The notes under the pieces: generated by a model
Databases searched by the model: none
What the model was told of the DNA's origin: nothing
The model's input: only the letters and a program-made list of their open reading frames with translations
Position numbers and translations under genes: made by a program
Part shown: positions 1 through 6,369 of the stretch, in pieces
How the letters are laid out: every line of letters starts with the position of its first letter
How positions within the stretch are numbered: the first letter of the stretch is position 1
Assembly (NCBI GenBank): GCA_031282385.1
Contig: JAITDV010000205.1
Span: forward strand, 1 to 7,534
Reading direction: 5' to 3'
Length of the DNA: 7,534 nt
Source: Planctomycetaceae bacterium
Lineage (GTDB): Bacteria > Planctomycetota > Planctomycetia > Pirellulales > Thermoguttaceae

Positions 1-216
1 GTTGATCATACGAATAAATATGAATTTGACGCGTTAAATCGAACAACAAGTATTATGCAAATTGCAAACAATTCAATCAAAATCGCAAATATTCAATACG
101 ACAATTTCGGACAACTCGCAAAACAATTGCGTTTTGAAAACGGCAAATTAATTATTGAAACAAAAAATAAATTTGACGAACTCGGACGTTTAACCAATAT
201 TTCGCACTCTGGCAAC

Positions 217-1104
217 AACAAAACCTACGCCGATTACGATCTAACTTGGGACAACACAAACCGAATTACCGATTTCGATTTCACATATCTAAACGGTCCT
301 GCAAAAAAGAACGAGTCGAAATATCGTTACGATAAAACTTCGCAATTGATAAATGCAATGTACAATTTTAAGCTTCAAGAAATTTACAATTACGATCCCA
401 ACGGCAACCGCAAACAAACCGAATTTCAAGATCAAAAGCAAGTTTATGAAACGGGCGAATACAATCGTTTGTTGTCTGATGTGAATTATCGTTACGCTTA
501 TGATCGCGAAGGCAACAGAATTTCAAAAACGTCAAAAAAGGACAATTCAAAAACAAAATATTCTTGGGACAATCGCAATCGTTTAATAAAAGTTGAAACG
601 CCAACAGAAACAATCGAATACATTTACGACTATCAAAATCGTCTAGTAAAAAGAACCAACAACAAAAAAGAATCAATATTTGTTCATGACAACTGGCAAA
701 TCATTTTACAATTCGACAACAAAGAATTGAAACTAACTCACCGTTACCTTTGGTGAACAAAACAAGACGAATTAATCTGCGACAATAATAACTGGACTCT
801 CGGCGATCACTTAAACACAATTCGCGATATTGTAAAATCCGACGGAACAGTTGAGGAACATCTTGACTATAATTCTTTTGGCAAATTAATTTCTGTAACG
901 AAAAATCCCGACTCAACATTTTTCGCTTACACGGGAAAACTCACAGACAAAATAAGCGAATTGCAATGGAATATTAACAGATGGTATGATTCAAATGTTG
1001 GTAGATGGGTGAGCGAAGATCCGATTGGGTTTAGAGAAAAAGACTTAAACTTATATCGATATTCAAAAAATATTGTATCTACATTTATTGATATTGCTGG
1101 TTTA
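217..1104 (+). repeat. RHS core repeat, copy 1 (pairs with 3335-4222)
   Basis: This segment encodes the last 296 codons of the RHS core and aligns without an indel to 3335-4222 (constant offset 3118). Over 481-540 I count 54 of 60 identical bases. Similarity stays high to about 1032 and then falls, although the protein motifs remain collinear to 1104. Downstream tips are unrelated. The repeat could support homologous exchange between tips. Confidence 0.9.
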
Positions 1105-1239
1105 GCGACAAGCACTCCAACTTATTTTTGTTGTAATATGGCTAGTGGTTTCGAACAAAACTTCGTGTTATGGGGAATGGGCGATCCTTGGACATGCGTG
1201 AGAAATATGTTTAGTGATGTGTGGTGGTTCGATCCTATT
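1105..1239 (+). other. variable C-terminal tip of the first RHS gene (45 residues)
   Basis: After the conserved core ends (DIAGL) the sequence diverges completely from the other RHS copy in the window. The 45-residue tip has three Cys (a CC pair and one single), four Trp (including a WW pair) and ends WWFDPI. It is far shorter than most RHS toxin domains (commonly 80-150 residues, family knowledge), so it may be a truncated or minimal tip. I recognise no toxin motif in it. Confidence 0.55.
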
Positions 1240-1241
1240 TA
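1239..1241. repeat. TTA target-site duplication, left
   Basis: TTA directly precedes the left IS end and recurs at 2551-2553 directly after the right end, giving a 3-bp duplication. Removing the IS and one TTA rejoins ATT TAA at the RHS stop codon, which supports these boundaries. Confidence 0.8.
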
Positions 1242-1267
1242 GGCACTGCCCAAAAATAACTATTCCA
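1242..1267 (+). repeat. IS terminal inverted repeat, left (transposase 3' side)
   Basis: Starts GGCACTGCCCAAAAATAA and matches the reverse complement of 2525-2550 at 24 of 26 positions. The mismatches are at positions 3 and 19 of the repeat (C against G both times). Confidence 0.9.
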
Positions 1268-2155
1268 TTACAAAAAATTTTTTGGTTTAATGGTATAGTT
1301 CCATTCGGGGTGGAATTTATGTAATTTTATTCGGCAATTTTCTAATTCTTTATTGGCGACCTTAATTTTCCGTTCGTATTTTTTTTCATCGACAACACAA
1401 CAAACTTTTAGTCCTGTTGTTGTTTTCGTGTTACTAATTAAGTTGACGATGGTTGCCATATTTTTCAAAGGTTCGGCTCGCCAATTCTTACTGATGAATG
1501 AAAATAATTTATGTTCTATTTTATTCCATTTGCTTGTTCCAGGCGGAAAATGACACACGGTGATTTCTAGTCCTAATTCATCGGCTAATTTTTGCAACTC
1601 AATCTTCCATAATTTTGTCCGATAACCATTACTGTCGCCACAGTCTGCGGTGATTAATAATCGAGTTGCCTTGGGAAAACGCGCCAACCCCAGCTCTTGC
1701 CAATAAACGCGAATACTATTGACGGCAAATTGCGCCGTATCGTGATCAATACCGACATTGACAAACCCCAAATTATTCGCAATATCGTAAACGCCATAAG
1801 GAATTGCTTTACCAAGTTTAGGGTCTGGAAAATCATGCGTGTTGGTTGTTACAGGATTTTTCTTATTTCGATAAGAACGTCCTTTGTTACTAAAGTTGCC
1901 AAGATTTTCTTTTTTCTTGGTATCGACAGAAAGAACCGGTTGTTTTTGACGTATAAATTTTTTACATTGTTGATGGATGTACTCAAACTGGCTGTTACGG
2001 TCAGGATGGTTTTGACCTTCACGAGTTTTACGATTCGATTGCAAGGAATAATCCATTTGTTTCAATAAATGTCCCACCGTCTCCCGCCCAACTTGATGAC
2101 CTTGCGCTTGTAATTCCGCAGCAAGCGTGCGTTCACTTTTACAAGTCCAACGCAA
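1268..2155 (-). CDS. ISAzo13-type transposase, C-terminal DDE part (frameshifted piece)
   Basis: This piece carries the catalytic half. It opens LRWTCKSERTLAAELQAQGH, a segment typical of the family just before the catalytic domain. Counting from the TTG at 2155, the likely DDE residues are D78 (LSVDTKKKE), D171 (ITADCGDSN) and E214 (KWNKIEHKLF). The end FHPEWNYTIKP resembles the usual family C terminus, so nothing is missing downstream. It stops with TAA beside the inverted repeat. It is unlikely to start independently: TTG at 2155 lies inside a conserved segment that should be continuous with the N-terminal piece (2139-2480). Together the pieces are about 410 residues, near the length I expect for the family. 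The join needs a +1 (or -2) shift at the CCCTTTG sequence around 2156-2162. Confidence 0.88.
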   Translation of the reverse strand: MRWTCKSERTLAAELQAQGHQVGRETVGHLLKQMDYSLQSNRKTREGQNHPDRNSQFEYIHQQCKKFIRQKQPVLSVDTKKKENLGNFSNKGRSYRNKKNPVTTNTHDFPDPKLGKAIPYGVYDIANNLGFVNVGIDHDTAQFAVNSIRVYWQELGLARFPKATRLLITADCGDSNGYRTKLWKIELQKLADELGLEITVCHFPPGTSKWNKIEHKLFSFISKNWRAEPLKNMATIVNLISNTKTTTGLKVCCVVDEKKYERKIKVANKELENCRIKLHKFHPEWNYTIKPKNFL

Positions 2156-2480
2156 AGGGCGTCGGATCGCCGCGAGTCAAGGGTTCGACCAACGCGTCCA
2201 GAGCTTTAAGAAGTGTTTTATCTTTATCAGTACATTTTTTACGACCGCCGCGTGGTTGACGTATCATGCTGGAGGGCAACGGAGATACGGCATCTAATTC
2301 CTGAAGACCAAGACGAATGGAACGTCGGCAAAGACCGGTGGCTAAGGACACTGCCGAAATACCGCCGCGTCCGATACCGGTGGCTTCTGTGGCTGCCCAA
2401 AGACGACGAGAACGTTCATCGAAAATGGATTGAATACCCTTGTATTTTTTTCTAATTGTTGTTATGATACTGCTCTCCAT
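2139..2480 (-). CDS. ISAzo13-type transposase, N-terminal part (frameshifted piece)
   Basis: A 113-residue piece beginning at an ATG (2480). A TTG five codons upstream (2495) is possible but less likely. It contains family-typical segments in order: KYKGIQSIFDERSRRLWAAT, GRGGISAVSLATG, a helix-turn-helix-like SIRLGLQEL, PSSMIRQPRGGRKK and LVEPLTRGDP. These form the DNA-binding part of the transposase. After GDPTP the frame reads FALDL and ends in TAA. One base over (+1) it reads LRWTCKS, the expected continuation in the other piece. This is therefore the 5' part of a single broken gene, or of a +1-shifted gene. A classical -1 slip would not reach the second frame. Confidence 0.85.
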   Translation of the reverse strand: MESSIITTIRKKYKGIQSIFDERSRRLWAATEATGIGRGGISAVSLATGLCRRSIRLGLQELDAVSPLPSSMIRQPRGGRKKCTDKDKTLLKALDALVEPLTRGDPTPFALDL

Positions 2481-2524
2481 GACAAAATTATACAAAAAAT
2501 TGTGATATAAATCAATACCAGTTT

Positions 2525-2550
2525 TGGAATACTTATTTTTGGGCAGTCCC
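2525..2550 (-). repeat. IS terminal inverted repeat, right (transposase 5' side)
   Basis: The reverse complement begins GGGACTGCCCAAAAATAA and pairs with 1242-1267 over 26 bp with two mismatches. The transposase start lies 45 bp inside this end, so its promoter must sit in or next to the repeat. Confidence 0.9.
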
Positions 2551-2553
2551 TTA
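2551..2553. repeat. TTA target-site duplication, right
   Basis: TTA immediately after the right inverted repeat, the partner of 1239-1241. The bases that follow (ATGATTC) continue the pre-insertion sequence: ATT TAA TGA, the original RHS stop followed directly by a second in-frame stop. Confidence 0.8.
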
Positions 2554-2607
2554 ATGATTCAAAAGATTATTTTGAAATTTATTGTTATTTAAATGGTTTG
2601 TGTGTTT

Positions 2608-2635
2608 TTGAACAGTTTATATTGTAACGTATAAT
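2608..2635 (+). promoter_or_regulatory. predicted sigma70-type promoter for 2694-3236
   Basis: TTGAAC (2608-2613) and TATAAT (2630-2635) are separated by 16 bp, with the -10 box about 58 bp before the ATG at 2694. It lies in sequence that belonged to the locus before the IS inserted. The region is very AT-rich, so chance matches are likely and no start site is proven. Confidence 0.45.
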
Positions 2636-2693
2636 ATAAATTACATATAAAACCTCTATACAAAGTTGTATTAAAAGAAAGGAAAACCAATAA

Positions 2694-3236
2694 ATGGAAA
2701 TGAATACGATAAATGCTATACATACTGAAGTTACATCGTTTCTTCATGAATTTTGGGATATTTGGCCTTATACGATATCGCAGTTTACACCCGAAATTGC
2801 TGGTCGATTGCGTGATTGTGTTATTAGAATGCAAAAAAAATATCCACATTCAGCAATGTTACATGTTTACTTAGGCAACATTTCAAAAAATTGTAATTAT
2901 TATGATATTCCTGTTGACATTCCTCCGCCTATTTGTTGTTATGAAAGCGCGATTAAAAACGATCTTTTTTGTACGCGCGCATATAACGAATTGGCTTCTT
3001 TTTTTGACGTAAAGGAATTACTTAAAGAAGCAGAAATGTTGTATGAGATTTCGACATTTATCGATGCTCAAATAGAAACTTTAATTGATCATGCAGGCAT
3101 ATTGGAACAATTAAATGATATTGCTAAATTACGATCAATAGTAAAAGAAGGCAGTTATTCATGTTCTTTTTTTAGGCGAAAATTCAAACAATTTGCTAAA
3201 CTAATTGACGAGCGACAAAAATTAAAACTAGACTAA
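2694..3236 (+). CDS. TPR-like helical protein, candidate partner/immunity protein of the first RHS tip
   Basis: A 180-residue soluble protein starting at ATG 2694. An AAAGG-type ribosome site lies at 2678-2682, about 11 bp upstream, and a second ATG at 2700 is also possible. It ends in TAA. No signal peptide or membrane segment is visible. The middle and end look like paired alpha helices in tetratricopeptide style: residues 53-89 (LHVYLGNISKN to CCYESAIKND), 94-127 (TRAYNELASFF, LLKEAEMLYEIS) and 128-152 (LIDHAGILEQLNDIAKLRSI). Such repeats usually bind other proteins. I recognise no specific family. It is the first gene after the first RHS tip, 139 bp beyond that stop once the IS is removed. 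Immunity genes sit in that position in RHS loci, so an immunity or partner role is a positional inference only. Confidence 0.75.
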   Translation: MEMNTINAIHTEVTSFLHEFWDIWPYTISQFTPEIAGRLRDCVIRMQKKYPHSAMLHVYLGNISKNCNYYDIPVDIPPPICCYESAIKNDLFCTRAYNELASFFDVKELLKEAEMLYEISTFIDAQIETLIDHAGILEQLNDIAKLRSIVKEGSYSCSFFRRKFKQFAKLIDERQKLKLD

Positions 3237-3334
3237 TGAATAAGATTTTTTTATTGTCACAGCATTTAACTGTGATTACAAGAAAAGTAAAATGTAATTA
3301 CAGATTATGAAGTCTAACTGTATAAAGTGAAATG
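3237..3334 (+). other. intergenic spacer before the orphan RHS cassette, with small inverted repeats
   Basis: This AT-rich spacer holds a 6-bp inverted repeat TCACAG/CTGTGA (3257-3262 and 3270-3275, 7-base loop) and a perfect 10-base palindrome TGTAATTACA (3293-3302). The hairpin has no T tract on its downstream side in either direction, so I do not call it a terminator. There is no convincing ribosome site before the ATG at 3332. Homology to the first RHS core begins abruptly at about 3335-3338. Confidence 0.4.
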
Positions 3335-4222
3335 AATAAAACCTACGCCGATTATGATCTAACTTGGGACAACGCGAATCGAATCACGGATTTTGATTTC
3401 ACATATCTAAACGGACCGCCGAAAAAGAACGAATCAAAATATCGTTACGATAAAACATCGCAATTGATCAACGCAATGTACAATTTCAAGCCTCAAGAAA
3501 AATACAATTACGATCCCAACGGCAACCGCAAACAAGCCGAATTTCAAGACCAAAAACAAATTTATGAAACGGGCGAATACAATCGTTTGTTGTCTGATGA
3601 GAATTATCGTTACGATTATGATCGTGAAGGCAACAGAATTTCTAAAATGTCAAAAAAAGACGGTTCAATGACAAAATATTCTTGGGACCATCGCAACAGA
3701 TTAATCAAAGTTGAAACTCCAACCGAAACAATTGAATACATTTACGACTATCAAAATCGCCTCGTTAAAAGAACCGACAACAAAAACGAATCAATTTTTA
3801 TCCACGACAACTGGCAAATAATTTTACAATTCGACAACAAAAATCTCAAACCAATACATCGCTACCTTTGGGGAACAAAACAAGACGAATTACTTTGCGA
3901 CAATGAAAACTGGACTCTCGGCGATCTCTTAAACACAATCCGCGATATTGTAAAATCAGACGGAAATGTCGCCGAACATCTTGACTACAATTCTTTCGAC
4001 AAAATAATTTCTGTAACGAAAAATACCGATTCAATATTTTTCGCGTACACCGGAAAATTAACAGATAAAGTAAGCGAATTGCAATGGAATATTAACCGTT
4101 AGTATGATTCGGAAGTTGGTAGGTGGTTGAGCGAGGTTCCGATTGGGTTTGAAAGTAATGGATCAAACCTAGTACAATATGTTGGAAATATACCTCTACA
4201 ATATATTGACTCGTTTGGCTTT
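3335..4222 (+). repeat. RHS core repeat, copy 2 (pairs with 217-1104)
   Basis: Collinear with copy 1, no indels. Over one 30-codon stretch (copy 1 574-663) I count 11 base differences, 10 of them silent, so both copies or their sources were held by selection on protein sequence. Copy 2 differs at key motif residues: DHL becomes DLL, SEDPIGF becomes SEVPIGF, LYRY becomes LVQY and DIAGL aligns with DSFGF. Confidence 0.9.
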
Positions 4223-4930
4223 GATGGAGAGAATGTCGCAGAAAATTACAGTTATAATTTTACCAATCGGTCATGGAACGTTAATGTTCCAGTGTCAAAT
4301 ATAACGCTTAATGTCGGAATTAATACATCGAACGTACTAGGGACAATTAGTATTATGGACGAGTGCTGTATAAATTCAGAAATTTTTTATAATGTTTCAC
4401 AAGAAGATCAATTGACGCCAGGTTTTCGTATATTATATTCTTCAAAGCGCGGTAAAAAATATACGATACAACTAAGTGGTAATTTGAATATCACAGCGCA
4501 AGCAACTAAGAAAAAATGGGCGAGGTTGGGTATTCCAGAAATTGCAGGAGCGTATGCTATGGCGGAAGTGAGTTTGTGAGCAGTCTTCAACAGCAATTTT
4601 GATTTGTCTTTTTCATATATAACATGTAAGAATCAAACAAAAGCAACAGCTAGTTTTCCATATTCACTACAAATAAACGCAATATTTACAGCTAGTACTT
4701 ATGTTTGGTCAGGTCGTTCAAGAAATTATGGCGTTACTGGAAGTATAAATGGACAAGTAACGCTAGCAGGTGAAATAATATTCGACGTTAATTATAGTAA
4801 TAATCGGCTCCATTACCATATACCTTCTTTCATATATCCTACAATTAATTCAAATTCATCGGGATTACAAGCAACATTGAGTTATACATATCTTGGCGCC
4901 ACGCGTACAAAAACAATATCGGTGTTATAA
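4223..4930 (+). other. beta-rich variable tip of the orphan RHS cassette, interrupted by TGA
   Basis: After the core ends (DSFGF) comes a domain of about 235 residues with no similarity I recognise to known RHS toxins. It is rich in Asn, Ser, Thr and alternating hydrophobic residues (WNVNVPVSNITLNVGI, FNSNFDLSFSYITC, GSINGQVTLAGEIIFDVNY, LQATLSYTYLG), which suggests many amphipathic beta strands. It has few charged residues and no HNH, deaminase or metalloprotease motif. TGA at 4577-4579 splits it roughly in half, and the same frame continues to TAA at 4928. Possible readings are a beta-sandwich binding domain or a pore-forming barrel, but neither is shown. Confidence 0.6.
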
Positions 4931-4954
4931 TTTTTTAAGAGAAAATAAATTTAT

Positions 4955-6106
4955 ATGAAAATATTTTCAATAGTTTTTTGTTTTGTAGTTACTTTTTTTG
5001 CGGCATGTTATTTAGTAACTGCTGATAATACTCTTATTCCGCTTGATGAACATCCGGATTGTCCGGTTTGTTGTGATAACTGGGCGCCGATACCGATTTG
5101 CGGACATTCTTTGGCGGATAACACGCCCCAAAAACCTATAAATGGACCCGCCTATTTGTGTATTAGAGAATCATTATCAATCGACAAAATCAAAGAAATG
5201 GTCAACGATATTAATCAAAATACAAAACCAGTGTGTATTGATGTCGCTTGGTATTTTAAAGAATCTTCACAAGGCGATATACTACGAATTTTATCAACCA
5301 TCGACAAAAAAAGAGTTATTGCATTAGCGATATGATTCCCGTCAGAACATAGTTTAACAGAAAACGATGAAACGTGGATTTTATCTTTAATAAATATTAG
5401 AGAATTATATTTGCAGGCGTCGAATGTGTCCGACAATTTTTTAAGGAAATTAAATATGTTAAAGAGTCTTGTTCGTTTTCACTGTGATTGTTTTGATTCT
5501 TTTCATAAAACATCAATATTGCTTAAAAGTATTTCTGATATTTCTTTATTGGAATTTTTTTCGTTAGTCGGCGGTAAATTTTCGGATAATATTGATTGGC
5601 GGTTGGAGAAAAAAATTAAAAGAATTATTTTGCGTCATTCTCGATTAACGCCTTCAGTTATACGGATAATTGGACAAGCGCCGTCGGTTTTACATATTGA
5701 GTTAATTGATTGTGAATTTCCCAACCTAGACAAAAACAAGGAGATTTTTTTCCACCCAAAAATTCGTTGTATTGGAATTCATGGAAACAAAAAAAATAAT
5801 TACGATAGACAATTATCATTGAACGTATTGGACAACCTTGAAAAGTTTCCTGAATTAAAGATGCTCAAGATCAAAATATCAAAAGAGGATTTTCCTTTGG
5901 TAAAAAATAAAATTTATTATTCAAATAATATTATCAGGGTTTTAATTTTCTTTGACGATATTAAATCGCCGGAAACAGATAAGTTTATCGCTTCCATTCG
6001 AAGAGATCGAGCGATTTATGTAGATTATTATTCAGCGTGGCAAGATTTACTTTGGCAAGCTAGTTCAAAATCAGACGCTTCAATTGGTTTAACACAACAA
6101 AAATAA
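4955..6106 (+). pseudogene. exported LRR-like protein or lipoprotein, interrupted by in-frame TGA
   Basis: Frame 2 runs 382 residues plus TGA at codon 127 (5333-5335) and ends in TAA. The start is ATG 4955, 24 bp after the orphan tip, with AAGAGA upstream. Residues 1-23 form an export signal: MKIF, a hydrophobic stretch, then either a lipobox FAAC (C18) or a signal peptidase I site VTA-DN (after A23). A Cys-rich segment (CPVCC, CGH) follows at about 36-50. The rest shows irregular leucine-rich repeats such as IRELYLQASNVSDNFLRKL, LEFFSLVGGKFSD and IKRIILRHSRLTPS, suggesting a curved protein-binding solenoid in the envelope. Directly after the TGA, FPSEHS leads on in frame, so the two parts were one protein. 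It is the first gene after the orphan tip, so it may be that tip's immunity or partner protein (positional inference). An independent restart near 5411 is unsupported. Confidence 0.72.
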
Positions 6107-6369
6107 CTATTCAACTTAATATAAATTTAAAGGAAAAAATATGAGATTAATGAAAATTTTTAATGTAGTTTATTCGTTGGATATTTGTCAACGATTATTA
6201 ACAAATACATTCATCAGACCGTTGTAGTTCATATCAGGCGCGCAGCATAATCAGCTGGCAGGATATTATTTTATGATACTTTTTTTTGAATTTGTTTTGC
6301 GTAATTGATAGTGATTTTTTGTGTTGCGCCCAAGACAATATATCAAAAAGAGATAATTCGTTTGAAACT
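6107..6369 (+). other. degenerate leader region upstream of the second RHS gene
   Basis: A 263-bp stretch without a convincing gene. It begins with a good ribosome site and ATG at 6141 (short frame 6141-6227), has a locally GC-richer patch around 6236-6264, an eight-T run at 6280-6287, and then a frame-1 stretch from 6277 that flows without a stop into the RHS gene at 6370. I see no terminator hairpin or clear promoter. Confidence 0.4.
6141..6227 (+). CDS. 28-residue frame with good ribosome site, possibly the old start of the second RHS gene
   Basis: ATG 6141 is preceded by AAAGGAAAA, with AGGA at 6131-6134 six bases upstream. This is one of the best initiation signals in the window. The frame reads MRLMKIFNVVYSLDICQRLL and stops at TAG 6225-6227. 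The start MKIFNVV resembles the MKIFSIV of the exported protein at 4955, so it may be the remnant of a signal peptide. No other function can be seen. It may instead be a chance frame. Confidence 0.3.
   Translation: MRLMKIFNVVYSLDICQRLLTNTFIRPL

Larger units (their letters stand above)
1..1242 (+). pseudogene. RHS/YD-repeat protein, C-terminal part, interrupted by in-frame TGA
   Basis: Frame 1 is open from the first base, so the gene begins outside the window. It reads through degenerate YD repeats (YEFDALNR, IQYDNFGQL, YDREGNR, YDYQNRL) into the RHS core end: the DHLNTIRDIV motif, then SEDPIGF, LYRY and DIAGL. RHS proteins are large secreted or surface shells whose variable C-terminal tip usually carries the activity. 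Codon 252 (754-756) is TGA. The same frame continues to 1242, and the second core copy has GGA (Gly) at the aligned position (3872-3874), so this is a nonsense substitution, not a gene end. If the TGA is obeyed, the product lacks the core end and tip. The tip is 1105-1239. The stop now reads TAG because an IS begins at its third base. It was TAA before insertion. The RHS identity is firm; whether the gene still works is uncertain. Confidence 0.88.
1242..2550 (-). mobile_element. ISAzo13-type insertion sequence, 1309 bp, complete ends
   Basis: The element is bounded by 26-bp inverted repeats (1242-1267 and 2525-2550, two mismatches) and a TTA direct repeat. It encodes one transposase on the minus strand in two overlapping frames. 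The protein has the sequence style of the ISAzo13 family (the 'Rhodopirellula transposase' DDE domain). The transposase stop codon (1268-1270) abuts the left inverted repeat, which is typical of compact IS elements. Near-perfect ends and an intact target duplication indicate a fairly recent insertion. The frameshift suggests this copy cannot move without help. The family call rests on remembered motifs, not a search. Confidence 0.92.
3335..4930 (+). pseudogene. orphan RHS C-terminal cassette (partial core + different tip), in-frame TAG and TGA
   Basis: Frame 2 is continuous from the homology start to TAA at 4928-4930 except for TAG at 4100-4102 and TGA at 4577-4579. The first 296 codons repeat the end of the RHS core of the first gene. 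The remaining 236 or so form a new tip. The cassette lacks the rest of an RHS protein, and although an ATG falls at 3332, no ribosome site or clear promoter precedes it, so it is probably not expressed as it stands. RHS loci are known to keep such displaced C-terminal cassettes downstream of the main gene, where recombination in the shared core can swap tips. TAG 4100 replaces a TGG present in copy 1 (982-984), in the NINRWYDS segment. With so few disabling changes and no frameshift, decay looks recent. The stops could also be consensus errors. Confidence 0.85.

Noticed and set aside
368..919. Minus-strand frames opposite the first RHS gene (and similar ones at 3846-4034, 4408-4596 and 5215-5436)
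   Set aside because: They lie opposite well-supported coding sequence, have no start signals and have low-complexity translations. They are mirror frames of real genes.
961..1242. Separate 93-residue gene starting near 961
   Set aside because: It begins at TTG inside the conserved RHS core, with no ribosome site. It is the in-frame continuation of the first RHS gene after TGA 754.
1353..2455. Plus-strand frames inside the IS (1353-1553, 1697-2068, 2213-2455)
   Set aside because: They overlap the minus-strand transposase, which carries clear catalytic motifs; the plus frames show no domain.
2589..2849. Minus-strand 86-residue frame
   Set aside because: It overlaps the promoter and 5' end of the TPR-like gene, and its translation shows no recognisable motif.
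3257..3275. Hairpin TCACAG/CTGTGA as a terminator
   Set aside because: The stem is only 6 bp and no T tract follows it on either strand; the T run lies upstream of the stem.
4577..4579. Selenocysteine insertion at TGA codons
   Set aside because: No catalytic Cys/Sec context or selenoprotein family is apparent, and the 754 site aligns with Gly.
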